A stretch of 64,000 nucleotides of DNA from Limnobacter sp. (GTDB lineage: Bacteria > Pseudomonadota > Gammaproteobacteria > Burkholderiales > Burkholderiaceae_B), in the NCBI GenBank assembly GCA_029866125.1, contig JARWZZ010000004.1:186001-250000 (forward strand), given 5' to 3'. Shown one piece after another: positions 34,291-45,454 of the stretch. Position numbers and translations under genes: made by a program. Under the pieces are notes generated by a model, which made no database searches, was not told the origin of the DNA, and was given only the letters and a program-made list of their open reading frames with translations. Position 1 is the first letter of the stretch. Each line of letters begins with the position of its first letter.

Positions 34291-36354
34291 TTGAGTTTCA
34301 CATTAAGCTTAACGAGATTTTTCTCGATCCTGACATTCTTGTTTTTGTTGTGCATCACCACCGCAGCAGTGATGGAGCACAACGGCGTTGGCCGACAGTG
34401 GATTGGTTACTTCTTCATTTTCATCACCTTGGGCGGCTATGCAGTCATTGGTTTGATGAGTAAAACCTCTGACTTGGATGAGTATTTCATTGCAGGTCGA
34501 CAAGTGCCCGCAGTCTATAACGGCATGGCCACCGCGGCGGATTGGATGAGTGCGGCCTCCTACCTGGGCGTGGCTGGTACCTTGTATTACAGCGGTTTTG
34601 AAGCCTTGGCCTATTTGGTGGGTTGGACTGGTGGTTTTGTTCTGATTGCACTTTTGATTGCGCCTTACCTGCGTAAATTCGACTTTTACTCCGTGGGTGA
34701 TTTTCTAGCAGCCCGTTATGCAGGGAGCGACCAAGGCCGTTCAGTCCGCTACTTTTGTATTGTCATCACCGTGGCCATCTCGTTTGTGTATGTGATTGCT
34801 CAAATTTACGCGGTGGGTTTGATTACCGCACGTTTTGCAGGTGTGGAGTTTGGCATCGGCGTGTTTTTTGGTTTGGCCGGTATTTTGGTGTGTTCCTTTT
34901 TGGGTGGAATGCGGGCGGTGACATGGACCCAAGTGGCGCAGTATTTGGTGATGATCGTTTCCATGTTGATCACCGTGTTGTCGCTGTTTGCCATGTCGCC
35001 CCTCAAAAACAATGCCAACCAAGATTCTGCACCCCTGTCATTGGCGGGCTATATTCAGCAGCAAGAGGACGCTATTCAGTCTGACCCCCGCGAGCAAGAG
35101 GTGCGGGAAATTTATCAACGCGAAGCCCATCGCTACACTTTGCTGATTGATGCGCTTCCTGGGTCTTGGGCAGAGGGTTATGATGCCCGCCGCCGCAATT
35201 TGGAAGAAGCGCGTTACAACGGTTCCAGCTTTCAAAAAATCAAGCAAGCCGAGCGCATTCTGAACGACTACCCGACCAACCCGCAAGAAGCAAAAAAGTT
35301 ATGGAACCGCGAAAGGCAGGCTTATTTGCAAAAGGTCAAAATGACCGCCCCGCATTATCAAACAGTAGAGGGTATACGGGGTTATTTGTCCAACGGCAAA
35401 GCATTTGAGTTTTTGGCGATTGCATTCACTTTGATGTGTGGCACAGTGGCTTTGCCGCATATTGTGATACGGTTTTTTACCACGCCAACCGCCAGTGCAA
35501 CCCGCTGGTCGGTGGTGTACGCCTTGGGTTTTATTTTGGTGTTGTACCTGTTTCAACCTTGGGTGGCAGCAACCATCAAAGCCGTGGTTTACGACCGGCT
35601 GGTGGGGGTAAGCTACTCTGAAATTCCCAACTGGGTGGCCGCATGGGCAAGGGTAACGGATGGTTTGGCCATTCTTAAAGATGTGAATGAAGATGGAATC
35701 GTACAATTTTCCGAGATAGGAATCAGCCCGGATGTGCTGGTGCTGATTGCACCGGAAATTGCAGGCCTACCGTTTTTCCTGTCCGGTTTGATTGCAGTGG
35801 GTGGTTTGGCTGCAGCCTTGTCCACCGCGGATGGTTTGCTGTTGTCGATTGCAAACTCGTTTGCACATGATTGGTATTACCGGACAGTGGACCCCAGGGC
35901 GACCGCACAAAAGCGGGTAACCATGTCGAAAATTGCCTTGCTTACTGCAGCTTTGGTGGCAGCTTGGGTAACGTCTTTGCAACCAGGCAATATTGTGTAT
36001 TTGGTGGGCGCAGCTTTTGCACTGGCGGGTTCATCCTTGTTTGTGCCTTTGGTGGCGGGTGTTTTTTGGTCCAAGGCCAGCAGGCAGGGGGCCATGTGGG
36101 CAATGGCAGTTGGTTTTTTAAGTTCCGCCTTGTACATGGTGGTGTCGAATGGCTCCGTCATGAATTTTTTTGGTTTTTCTGTGGTGACCGGGCTGCCCTT
36201 CGGTGTTGTTGGGTCTGGCCTAGTCACCATACCACTGGCAGGTTTGACCATGGTTGTCGTGTCCAAATGGGGTGGCGACAAACACGAGGCCAGGGAAGTG
36301 GTTTACCAATTGAGGCGACCAGAAGGTTCAGCTGCACAAGCTGGTGCTGAGTGA
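34291..36354 (+). CDS. sodium:solute symporter, VC_2705-like
   Basis: SSS-family transporter with about 13 helices, probably for a short carboxylate such as acetate. TTG 34291 is preferred because GGGAG lies seven bases before it (687 residues); ATG 34264 is the alternative. TM landmarks include TSDLDEYFIAGRQVPAVYNGMATAADWMSAASYLGVAG and AGLPFFLSGLIAVGGLAAALSTADGLLL. A hydrophilic insertion of about 110 residues (35038-35380) and an EF-hand-like loop (35680-35715) sit between helices. It follows acs. The insertion is helical and charged (EREQEVREIYQREAHRY-like). Cargo not proven. Confidence 0.85.
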   Translation: MSFTLSLTRFFSILTFLFLLCITTAAVMEHNGVGRQWIGYFFIFITLGGYAVIGLMSKTSDLDEYFIAGRQVPAVYNGMATAADWMSAASYLGVAGTLYYSGFEALAYLVGWTGGFVLIALLIAPYLRKFDFYSVGDFLAARYAGSDQGRSVRYFCIVITVAISFVYVIAQIYAVGLITARFAGVEFGIGVFFGLAGILVCSFLGGMRAVTWTQVAQYLVMIVSMLITVLSLFAMSPLKNNANQDSAPLSLAGYIQQQEDAIQSDPREQEVREIYQREAHRYTLLIDALPGSWAEGYDARRRNLEEARYNGSSFQKIKQAERILNDYPTNPQEAKKLWNRERQAYLQKVKMTAPHYQTVEGIRGYLSNGKAFEFLAIAFTLMCGTVALPHIVIRFFTTPTASATRWSVVYALGFILVLYLFQPWVAATIKAVVYDRLVGVSYSEIPNWVAAWARVTDGLAILKDVNEDGIVQFSEIGISPDVLVLIAPEIAGLPFFLSGLIAVGGLAAALSTADGLLLSIANSFAHDWYYRTVDPRATAQKRVTMSKIALLTAALVAAWVTSLQPGNIVYLVGAAFALAGSSLFVPLVAGVFWSKASRQGAMWAMAVGFLSSALYMVVSNGSVMNFFGFSVVTGLPFGVVGSGLVTIPLAGLTMVVVSKWGGDKHEAREVVYQLRRPEGSAAQAGAE

Positions 36355-36444
36355 TAAGGTGCTGCCAGGTAAACCCTTGGGCTGGGTTTGCGTTATGCAC
36401 TTTGACAAGGGGCAAAAGCCCCATTCCCTTCAAGGTTGATTCTC

Positions 36445-36822
36445 ATGGCGCTGCGTAAATTATTTTTATTGGCAACAACGGTTATGGTGGCAACCTTGTT
36501 ATCGGCCTGCGCTACGCCTCAGTACCTAGCCAATGAGGCCCAGTGCGAGCCCAAAGCCTTGAGGGAATACCCACCCGAATATGAATCCCGTTGGGTAACC
36601 CGCAGCTATCAAGAATATGTACACGATGGTGGCTACCGTTGCGTGCATGAGGGCAAATACAAAACCTGCAAACCCACCTTGGTGCCGGTGCAGGTGTATC
36701 GCAATACCTTGGAAGACTTTGACATCAATCAAGGTGCCCGTGACACTTTAATCCGTGCCTGCACGCGGCAGCGCTGCGTGGAGCAAATGGGCAACCCGGA
36801 CTGCAAGGTGCCGCAGCGGTAG
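36445..36822 (+). CDS. putative lipoprotein, 125 aa
   Basis: Exported lipoprotein by sequence: signal MALRKLFLLATTVMVATLLSAC with a lipobox LSAC and cysteine at about residue 22. The mature part has seven more cysteines, likely forming disulfides (QCEPKALRE, RCVHEGKYKTCKP, ACTRQRCVEQMGNPDCKVP). No known family. An AAGG site lies 10 bases before the ATG. It follows the symporter by 90 bases and is convergent with the MocR gene. Confidence 0.75.
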   Translation: MALRKLFLLATTVMVATLLSACATPQYLANEAQCEPKALREYPPEYESRWVTRSYQEYVHDGGYRCVHEGKYKTCKPTLVPVQVYRNTLEDFDINQGARDTLIRACTRQRCVEQMGNPDCKVPQR

Positions 36823-36832
36823 TGGTGGGTGT

Positions 36833-38275
36833 TTACTGCTTACCCACAATTGCACCTAGCCTTTTTACCGCATCGTCCAGTTGGGGCGACCAAGGGTGGC
36901 CGCATGCAAGCCTTAAAAAGTTGCTGTAGTTACCGCTGGGCGAGAATAACGCACCCGGTACAAACGCAATTTTTTCTTTGACCGCCAGCGCATGGGTGTT
37001 CATGGTGTTGATGCCCTCAGGCAATTCAATCCACAACACAAAGCCACCTTGTGGATCGGTGATTCGTGTTTCGGTGGGGAAGTGCCTTTCCACTGCATCG
37101 CGGGTACGGGCAATTTGATCTGACAATTTTCGCCTCAATGACCTGAGGTGCAAATCAAAACCACGAGATTCAATTAACTCAGCCAACACATTTTGAGTGA
37201 TTGCGTTGGTGTTGCCGCTGTTAACGGTTTTTTGAAACAAAACATCAGCCGCGCGTTTGCCACCAGCCACGAAGCCCAACCGTAGGCCTGGGCTTACGGT
37301 TTTTGAAAAAGAGCTACACAGCATGGTGTTGCCAGACTCGTCAAATGAATAGATGGGCCGTGGGTGACCATTGGCCGAGTTATTGGCTGAGGTGTTGGAT
37401 TGCTTGCTGTGGCAAATGTCTCCATACAAATCATCCTCAATCAGAGGAATGTTGCGTTGTGCCAGCAGTTTGGCAATTGCTCTTTTGTTGTCATCTGAGG
37501 CCACACAGCCCAAGGGGTTCGAACCGTTTGGAATCAAAAGGCAGGCTGCTACTGCGTTGTTTCGGGTTGCCAGTTCAAGCGCGGCAACTGATATTCCAGT
37601 GCTGGGGTGTGTGGGTATTTCCAAGGCTTTGAGGCCCATGGCCTCCAGCAACTGCAGCATCAGGTAGTAGGTTGGGGATTCCACGGCAACCGTGTCCCCC
37701 TCACGCGTCACTGCACGCAGGCACAGCATCATGGCTTCGGTGCAGGAATTGGTGATGATGATTTCATCGCTGTGAAGGTGCGTACCCCATTCCAAATACC
37801 GACGCATCAATGCCCGCACCAATTTGTCCTCATTCACATGGCCGTGGCTGCTTTTGGCCAAAAGCTTGGGTTGCGTCCTGGCAATGCGGCTATAAAGCGT
37901 ATTCAGTTTGGGGGCCAGTAAAAGCTGTGGTGCTGGTATGGCTGAGCCAAATGGAGCCATGCCTGCAGACTCGTTTTGATGGAGCACTTTCATCAAATTG
38001 CCGCTCAAACCGACTTCCACGGCAGGCTTGACTTCATCGTGGCTTGAACCCTGCACAAGCCGCATGCCACGGCCACGCACATAAAATCCCGATTGTGGCC
38101 TTGCCTCAATCAAGCCTTTGCTTTCAAGCGTGCGCAAAGCTTGCAATACAGTGCTGACCGATAAATTGCGCTGTTGTGCCAAATGCCTCACGGAAGGCAA
38201 GCGTTCGCCCGGCCTGATTTGGCCATTGGCAATCAAGGATGAAAAATCATCGGCTAAATGTTCATAAAGCAGCAT
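36833..38275 (-). CDS. MocR-family regulator (GntR HTH plus aminotransferase domain)
   Basis: 480-residue MocR/PdxR-type regulator. Winged HTH at the N-terminus (LYEHLADDFSSLIANGQIRPGERLPSVRHLAQQRNLSVSTVLQALRTLESKGLIEARPQSGFYV), then a fold-type I aminotransferase-like domain with NGSNPLGCV, IEDDLYGDIC and SFSKTVSPGLRLGF (PLP lysine). ATG 38275 is chosen; the frame runs 48 codons upstream through the operator region. Divergent from DUF2917 and EamA genes. ACAGTT/AACTGT half-sites in the gap are candidate binding sites. The ligand and target are unknown. Confidence 0.88.
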   Translation of the reverse strand: MLLYEHLADDFSSLIANGQIRPGERLPSVRHLAQQRNLSVSTVLQALRTLESKGLIEARPQSGFYVRGRGMRLVQGSSHDEVKPAVEVGLSGNLMKVLHQNESAGMAPFGSAIPAPQLLLAPKLNTLYSRIARTQPKLLAKSSHGHVNEDKLVRALMRRYLEWGTHLHSDEIIITNSCTEAMMLCLRAVTREGDTVAVESPTYYLMLQLLEAMGLKALEIPTHPSTGISVAALELATRNNAVAACLLIPNGSNPLGCVASDDNKRAIAKLLAQRNIPLIEDDLYGDICHSKQSNTSANNSANGHPRPIYSFDESGNTMLCSSFSKTVSPGLRLGFVAGGKRAADVLFQKTVNSGNTNAITQNVLAELIESRGFDLHLRSLRRKLSDQIARTRDAVERHFPTETRITDPQGGFVLWIELPEGINTMNTHALAVKEKIAFVPGALFSPSGNYSNFLRLACGHPWSPQLDDAVKRLGAIVGKQ

Positions 38276-38312
38276 GGTTTGATTTTCCTCGAAATTGCGC
38301 CTCTGCGAGATA

Positions 38313-38405
38313 CACAGTTTGACTGAAAGTGAAGCAGTACAGTTGTATTTTGAGGCAACTGTAATGGTCACAATAGTGATTTTCTGAATCTGTTTTGAAA
38401 CTGTG
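38313..38405. promoter_or_regulatory. MocR-divergent regulatory region with four AACTGT half-sites
   Basis: ACAGTT at 38314 and 38339, and its reverse complement AACTGT at 38357 and 38399. The inner pair is a 7-base inverted repeat (ACAGTTG, 10 bases, CAACTGT); the outer pair is 8-base (CACAGTTT ... AAACTGTG). All four lie between the MocR gene and the 38453 gene. Confidence 0.5.
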
Positions 38406-38452
38406 CTTGACCGTACCATGAACTCCGTTCTGTCGATATTCAGGGTGTCACC

Positions 38453-38686
38453 ATGAAAGGGTCCAAGCCAATTCTTATAGATTTACAAGGTGTTAAAAGC
38501 TTTAACCACCATGCCGAGTTACGTATTCTGAAAGGCTCAGTGTTGTTGACCGAAGCTGGAAATTTAATTGACCATGTGCTTAAAGCAGGGCAGAGCTGGA
38601 AAGTGAAACGAGGTGCCAAGGTGGTGGTTGAGCCATTGGAGCAGGGCACTTGTTTGCAACAATTAGGCAAAAACTGGATTGCCTAA
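38453..38686 (+). CDS. DUF2917-type small protein
   Basis: 77-residue protein with the cupin-like, strand-rich pattern of DUF2917: LRILKGSVLLTEAGNLIDHVLKAGQSWKVKRGAKVVVEPL. Family function is not known. It starts the run DUF2917-EamA-hydrolase divergent from MocR, so it is probably under that regulator. The EamA gene is 78 bases downstream. Confidence 0.7.
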   Translation: MKGSKPILIDLQGVKSFNHHAELRILKGSVLLTEAGNLIDHVLKAGQSWKVKRGAKVVVEPLEQGTCLQQLGKNWIA

Positions 38687-38764
38687 GTAGGCCGCTCCAT
38701 CTAAGCTGTGGTGTTTCCTGCCTACTTGGCAGTCCTGCCCTATCTATAACAAGAATCACATTCC

Positions 38765-39694
38765 ATGGATTCCTCCAGTCTGTATCGTCTTTTTGCCCTT
38801 TCCGCAATTTGGGGCGCCTCGTTCCTGTTTGTAAAAATAGGGGCACCCGTGTTGGGGCCAGTGATGCTGATTTTTTGGCGAGTGCTATTGGCCATGGCAT
38901 TTCTGCTGCTGGTTGCTGTGGTGATGAAGCGCCGTTTGATTTTGCTCAAACACTGGAAGCATTTCCTGATGTTTGGCTTTTTTGGTACAGCCCTGCCTTT
39001 CCTGTTGTTTGCTTATGCAGCCAGCACCATTTCAGCCTCGATGCTGTCCATCCTGAATGCCACCTCACCAATTTGGGCCGCGGGTTTGAGTGCTGCCTGG
39101 ACCCGTCAACCCTTGTCGCCGAAGTCCTTGTTGGGTTTGGGGCTGGGTTTGGGGGGCGTTGCGCTGTTGGCTGGAGTGGAATCCATGCACTTGCCATCGG
39201 GCGGGGTGCTGGCAATATTCTCTGGGTTAGCAGCCGCATTCTCGTATGGCCTTGCTACCGTATACGCCAACCATGCTGAAGCGGTCGATCCTTTCTCCAA
39301 TGCAGTGGGCAGCGTCATTGGCGCTTTGGCGATTATGACGCCCTTGCTTTGGGTAAGCTCAACCCCGTGGGTTATGCCTACACCGCAAGTCATGTTTGCC
39401 GTGTTTGCCCTCGGTGTGGTGTGCAGTGGTGTGGCATTCCTTTTGTACTTCCGCTTGGTGAGTGATGTGGGGCCCGCACCTGCATTGACGGTTACCTTTT
39501 TGATCCCCGTGTTCGGTATTTTATGGGGTGTCATATTTCTTGGAGAGTCCGTAGGCTGGCACACATTGGTGGGCAGTTTGATTGTGCTTGCAGGTACAGC
39601 CTTGGTGACCGGCTTCTCGCTCAAGGCTTTTAACAATTCGCTTTGCTCGACAAAAAATACTATTCACAACAATAAGAATGGAGACAATCAATGA
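38765..39694 (+). CDS. EamA/DMT-family transporter
   Basis: Ten-helix drug/metabolite exporter of 309 residues with two EamA repeats. The first begins LYRLFALSAIWGASFLFVKIGAPVLGPVMLIFWRVLLAMAF, the second LAIFSGLAAAFSYGLATVYANHAEAVDP and ends FGILWGVIFLGESVGWHTLVGSLIVLAGTALVTG. A MocR-EamA divergent pair is a common arrangement, often for amino-acid or amine export; the substrate here is unknown. Its stop overlaps the ATG of the next gene (ATGA), so they are translationally coupled. Confidence 0.9.
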   Translation: MDSSSLYRLFALSAIWGASFLFVKIGAPVLGPVMLIFWRVLLAMAFLLLVAVVMKRRLILLKHWKHFLMFGFFGTALPFLLFAYAASTISASMLSILNATSPIWAAGLSAAWTRQPLSPKSLLGLGLGLGGVALLAGVESMHLPSGGVLAIFSGLAAAFSYGLATVYANHAEAVDPFSNAVGSVIGALAIMTPLLWVSSTPWVMPTPQVMFAVFALGVVCSGVAFLLYFRLVSDVGPAPALTVTFLIPVFGILWGVIFLGESVGWHTLVGSLIVLAGTALVTGFSLKAFNNSLCSTKNTIHNNKNGDNQ

Positions 39695-40680
39695 CTGCAA
39701 AAAACATCGATAAACCAGGCCTCAGCCCACACCTTGATCCACATACCGCTGGCTTTCTGGCCATGCTGGATGCCAAAGGCGTACCGCCTATGCATGAGTT
39801 GAGTGTGGAAGATGCACGCAAAGCCGCCATGGGTTACATCGGCTTACAAGGCCCGCAACAGTCGGTTGCTGAAGTGAGTGAACACACCCTTGAAGTACAA
39901 GGCGGTACCATCAAAGCCCGCGTGTACAAGCCCAATTTGAATGGCAATTTGCCCATGGTCATGATGTACCACGGGGGTGGCTTTGTTATCGGTAATTTGG
40001 ACCTGATTGACAATGTGGCGCGCCAAGTGTGTGCGCAAAGTGGGGCAGCGGTGATAACAATTGGCTACCGCAAAGGGCCTGAGTGCCGCTTCCCAACCCC
40101 AGCAGAAGATGCCTATGCTGGCTTGCTGTGGGCAGTGTCCAAGGCGCGCGAGTTGAGCCTGGATTCTACCCGCATTGCAACCTTGGGTGACAGCGCAGGC
40201 GGTAACTTGGCCACTGTGGTGGCGCGCATGGCCTTGGACAGAAAGGGGCCCAAAATTGCACACCAAGTGTTGGTGTATCCGGTGGTGGATGTCGGTGGCG
40301 ATTACCCGTCCATGCAAGAGAATGGCGAAGGCTATATGCTAACCCGGCAAACCATGGCTTGGTTTATGAGTCAGTACATGCCTTTGGACCCTGTGGAGGC
40401 TGAAAAGGCCCACAATAACCCTTACTTGTCGGTCATTCATGCCAAGTTATCCGATATGCCACCAGCCACCATTTACACGGCTGGCTTTGACCCACTGCGC
40501 GACCAAGGTTTGGCCTATGCGGAAGCCTTAAAAAATGCAGGTGTGGAAGTGGAATATGTGCCTAACCCCACCATGATTCATGGCTACTTTTGGATGGGTG
40601 GCGTTATTCCACATGCAGCTGTCACCATTCAACACATTGCTGGAGTACTCAAGCACAGCTTGAATATCCAGCAAGGTTAA
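39691..40680 (+). CDS. alpha/beta hydrolase, HSL-like esterase
   Basis: Hormone-sensitive-lipase-type esterase (family IV) of 329 residues. Oxyanion motif MYHGGGFVIGNL near residue 90, nucleophile elbow GDSAGGNLATVVARMAL near 168, and C-terminal DPLRDQG (Asp) and MIHGYFWMGG (His). It overlaps the EamA stop by four bases. Substrate unknown; short-chain esters are typical. The neighbouring fadH gene is on the other strand, ending 6 bases away. Confidence 0.88.
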   Translation: MTAKNIDKPGLSPHLDPHTAGFLAMLDAKGVPPMHELSVEDARKAAMGYIGLQGPQQSVAEVSEHTLEVQGGTIKARVYKPNLNGNLPMVMMYHGGGFVIGNLDLIDNVARQVCAQSGAAVITIGYRKGPECRFPTPAEDAYAGLLWAVSKARELSLDSTRIATLGDSAGGNLATVVARMALDRKGPKIAHQVLVYPVVDVGGDYPSMQENGEGYMLTRQTMAWFMSQYMPLDPVEAEKAHNNPYLSVIHAKLSDMPPATIYTAGFDPLRDQGLAYAEALKNAGVEVEYVPNPTMIHGYFWMGGVIPHAAVTIQHIAGVLKHSLNIQQG

Positions 40681-40686
40681 AGCCGA

Positions 40687-42720
<2,034 letters not shown>

Positions 42721-42783
42721 TCAATGGGTCCAGTGAACGGTTTTTTGATTTGTAGTTCACGTATTTATACCGAATCTACGGTT

Positions 42784-42805
42784 TTTATGCAACTGGTTGC
42801 ATAAA
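42784..42805. promoter_or_regulatory. perfect 22-bp palindrome, candidate PadR operator
   Basis: Arm TTTATGCAAC and its exact reverse complement, separated by TG, in the gap between fadH (start 42711) and the PadR gene (start 42877). A PadR-type homodimer would be expected to bind such a site and control both genes. Confidence 0.6.
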
Positions 42806-42876
42806 GAGGGAAATCTCTATTACCATCTTAAGCACAGCCTGAAAATCCCAGAGGCCTTCACTTTGCTTGCATTGAT

Positions 42877-43404
42877 ATGTCACTACCCCACGCCCTATTA
42901 ACTTCACTGTTGGAAAAGCCCAGTTCGGGCTCGGAATTGACTCGGCGTTTTGAAAAGTCCATTGGTTATTTTTGGCAGGCCACCCACCAACAAATTTACC
43001 GAGAGCTGGGCCGTTTGGAACAGTCGGGTTGGGTAGAGTCCCAAGCCGAGGAGGGGGCTCGTGGGCGCAAAAGGTCTTACAAGGTTTTGCCAGCTGGGAA
43101 GGATGAATTGTGGCGTTGGGTGTCGGAGCAGTCTGACCCCCGGCCTTTTAAAGATGAAATCATGCTGCGCCTGCGTGCAGAGGCGGTGGTGGGCCCCAGC
43201 GGATTGATTGATGACTTGCAGCGTAGATTGCACATGCATCAGCAGCGCTTGGCAGTTTATAAAGCGATTGAAGCCAAGGATTTTCTCGGTAAAGAGCCCA
43301 CTCGGGAGCGCAGGTTAAAGCACCTCATTTTGCGCGCTGGGGTAATGGTGGAAAGCATGTACATTCAGTTTTCAACCGAAGCGCTGGACATACTTCGGGA
43401 GTAG
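42877..43404 (+). CDS. PadR-family transcriptional regulator
   Basis: 175-residue winged-HTH repressor. N-terminus LPHALLTSLLEKPSSGSELTRRFEKSIGYFWQATHQQIYRELGRLEQSGWVESQ is the PadR HTH, with the C-terminal helical dimerisation domain containing REHRLKHLILRAGVMVESMYIQF-like residues. The family often responds to phenolics, but some members sense other ligands. Divergent from fadH with a palindrome in between, so the ligand may be an acyl-CoA or lipid here; that is inference. Confidence 0.88.
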   Translation: MSLPHALLTSLLEKPSSGSELTRRFEKSIGYFWQATHQQIYRELGRLEQSGWVESQAEEGARGRKRSYKVLPAGKDELWRWVSEQSDPRPFKDEIMLRLRAEAVVGPSGLIDDLQRRLHMHQQRLAVYKAIEAKDFLGKEPTRERRLKHLILRAGVMVESMYIQFSTEALDILRE

Positions 43405-43501
43405 GCCCCGGCTTATAAATTACAGATTGTTGAACTTCACTGGCTGCGATGTCACTTAATTAATATCCAAGAACAATTAAAAAGCAGACAAAAGGCCGCT
43501 T

Positions 43502-45430
43502 GTGTCCAATCCCATTCCATTCAATCCTGCTGAACCGGGTGCGCATTACCCGCCAGAGCTCCAAGCGGACATGGATGATCAGCGTAATGGTCTCAGCCAG
43601 CAAGCAGGCTTGCTGCGTGGTGATGCACAAGCCAATTCAGCTGTGTGCCCGCCTTGGGTTAAGTTTACTCAAAGCCTGTATGCACAAGGTGTAAAAGGCC
43701 CCGTGCACAAAGACTTGTTTGCGCGCAGCCGGTTGGCTGACGAGGCCAAAGTATCATTCGAGTACTTCAAGGCCTATGCGCATCAACGAGCAAGCCAAGG
43801 CGGCAGCCAACTCCAAAGCAATCGATTCCTAAACAATATTCCTCATTTTCGAAGGCTGGTTGCAACGTGCCCCAATTTGCGCCGTAGTCACGTGGGTTTG
43901 ACAAGTCGCCTAAATACGACTGGGTTTAGGCTGATTCAGTTTGGTGACATGTTGAATGGCTTATCCGGAATGTCCATGAATTCGCTGGCATTTCGCAATC
44001 AGCATTCCGAAAGCCGCAACAGCCTAATTTACCGCTGGACTCGGGTACTTCCCGCTTTGGTGGTTAACGCCTTGGGTGCATATGTTGTTTCTAGGGGCAT
44101 CACCTCATTGGTGAAAGGCTCGGCCCTTGAAGGCACAGCCCTTGATGATTACAAGGGCGCTTACATGACTCAAATTGTGACCTACGCAGCCGGAGCATGC
44201 ATGCGAACAGCGGCGCAGATGATTGCCAAAGGCGCTGATCAAGATATTACAACTCCAGGGTTGCATGAGCTTGAAGCCATATTTTATTCGACCCTCAAGC
44301 ACATGCGGTCTTTTCATCGTCTGATCAACCAAGATGATGGTGCTTATGCCGATCTTCAAACTGTTTTTCAGAAAGAGTTTGGTAAGCGTGAACCACTGGC
44401 GCGACAGCACCGCGACTTGCTTTTGTCAAACTTCAAAGATTTGCCCATAGTGAATTTAGAATCCCTGTCCAGCCTTGTTGCAAACTACATGGACGTACCC
44501 GGGCAAGATGAAGGTGAGGTGGAAAGCAGATCAGGTTGTGTAACCCGCCTGTTTCAAATGGCTTCCAACGGTCTTCGGTCTGAAGAGGTTTCGGGCGATG
44601 TGTCCTTGCGTAACCATGTCGAGACTTTTTTCCATAACCTTTGGACTTCTAAATTTTCAAGCGAAAGTCCAAGCGTATTGCATGGAATACGTCAAAGGCC
44701 CGAAACTCCCGGGGACTTGCCACGCGCCTTGGTTTCCGCTGGGGATAAATCAGAGACATTTGCGGGCTCGGTGGCATTTTCCCTGGATTGCATACCCGGG
44801 CGTTATGTGCGCGAGAAAATCATTGAACATGATCAACGCAAGTTGAACCCCAAAGTGGACCCTGTGACCGCGCATGCGGTGGCGATGATGCTGAACGTTG
44901 CCGCCTATGGAATACTTGCCGTGCAAATTGCGAGGTCATCCAAAGCGGATGGCTACAACATCACGCCCAGTTTGCCCAGTGAGGATGATTTTGAAGCTTC
45001 TTTAAGTGCCACCAGTTTGTTGATTCTGTACATGTCATTTTCGGTCACTGGCTTGGTGATGTCCACACTGGGGGCTGGGCTAGAAAAGTTGAGTAAACAC
45101 TTGCTTCAAGCGCAAGCCAATACGCCTGAAGCGGAGGCTAGCTCTCACTTACATGCAAACCCGGCAGCTGCTGCAGCGGCCAATTTGGCAGCAGATGCCA
45201 GCTTGGCACATGTTCAGCCGGTTGCACATACTGCGCATCAAGCTGTGTTGCGGGGTAATTTGCAATGCTTGGTTAAGGCGTTTACCTTCTTGGCAATTGG
45301 CAGCACGCTACCCATGGTGCAAGGCAATGACGGCAAACAACCCACTGCCTTGTTGGGCGTGTTGTCTACAGTTTTTTTAGGGCTTGGGGCCGATCAATTG
45401 ATGCGCATGAAACGCGGGCCCGCTCAGTGA
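43502..45430 (+). CDS. hypothetical membrane-associated protein, 642 aa
   Basis: Unknown family. A GTG start at 43502 follows AAAGG. The N-terminal 50 residues are polar and Pro/Gln-rich (SNPIPFNPAEPGAHYPPELQADMDDQRNGLS), then a helical soluble region. Hydrophobic segments lie near residues 175-205 (RVLPALVVNALGAYVVSRGI), 458-480, 505-535 (SATSLLILYMSFSVTGLVMS), 592-610 and 617-636. An Ala/His-rich linker precedes the end. It has no signal peptide. It is convergent with another unknown two-helix protein. Composition is compatible with an exported, membrane-inserting protein, but nothing identifies it. Confidence 0.7.
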   Translation: MSNPIPFNPAEPGAHYPPELQADMDDQRNGLSQQAGLLRGDAQANSAVCPPWVKFTQSLYAQGVKGPVHKDLFARSRLADEAKVSFEYFKAYAHQRASQGGSQLQSNRFLNNIPHFRRLVATCPNLRRSHVGLTSRLNTTGFRLIQFGDMLNGLSGMSMNSLAFRNQHSESRNSLIYRWTRVLPALVVNALGAYVVSRGITSLVKGSALEGTALDDYKGAYMTQIVTYAAGACMRTAAQMIAKGADQDITTPGLHELEAIFYSTLKHMRSFHRLINQDDGAYADLQTVFQKEFGKREPLARQHRDLLLSNFKDLPIVNLESLSSLVANYMDVPGQDEGEVESRSGCVTRLFQMASNGLRSEEVSGDVSLRNHVETFFHNLWTSKFSSESPSVLHGIRQRPETPGDLPRALVSAGDKSETFAGSVAFSLDCIPGRYVREKIIEHDQRKLNPKVDPVTAHAVAMMLNVAAYGILAVQIARSSKADGYNITPSLPSEDDFEASLSATSLLILYMSFSVTGLVMSTLGAGLEKLSKHLLQAQANTPEAEASSHLHANPAAAAAANLAADASLAHVQPVAHTAHQAVLRGNLQCLVKAFTFLAIGSTLPMVQGNDGKQPTALLGVLSTVFLGLGADQLMRMKRGPAQ

Positions 45431-45454
45431 TTTGGTTTGTGAATTTGCGATCCA

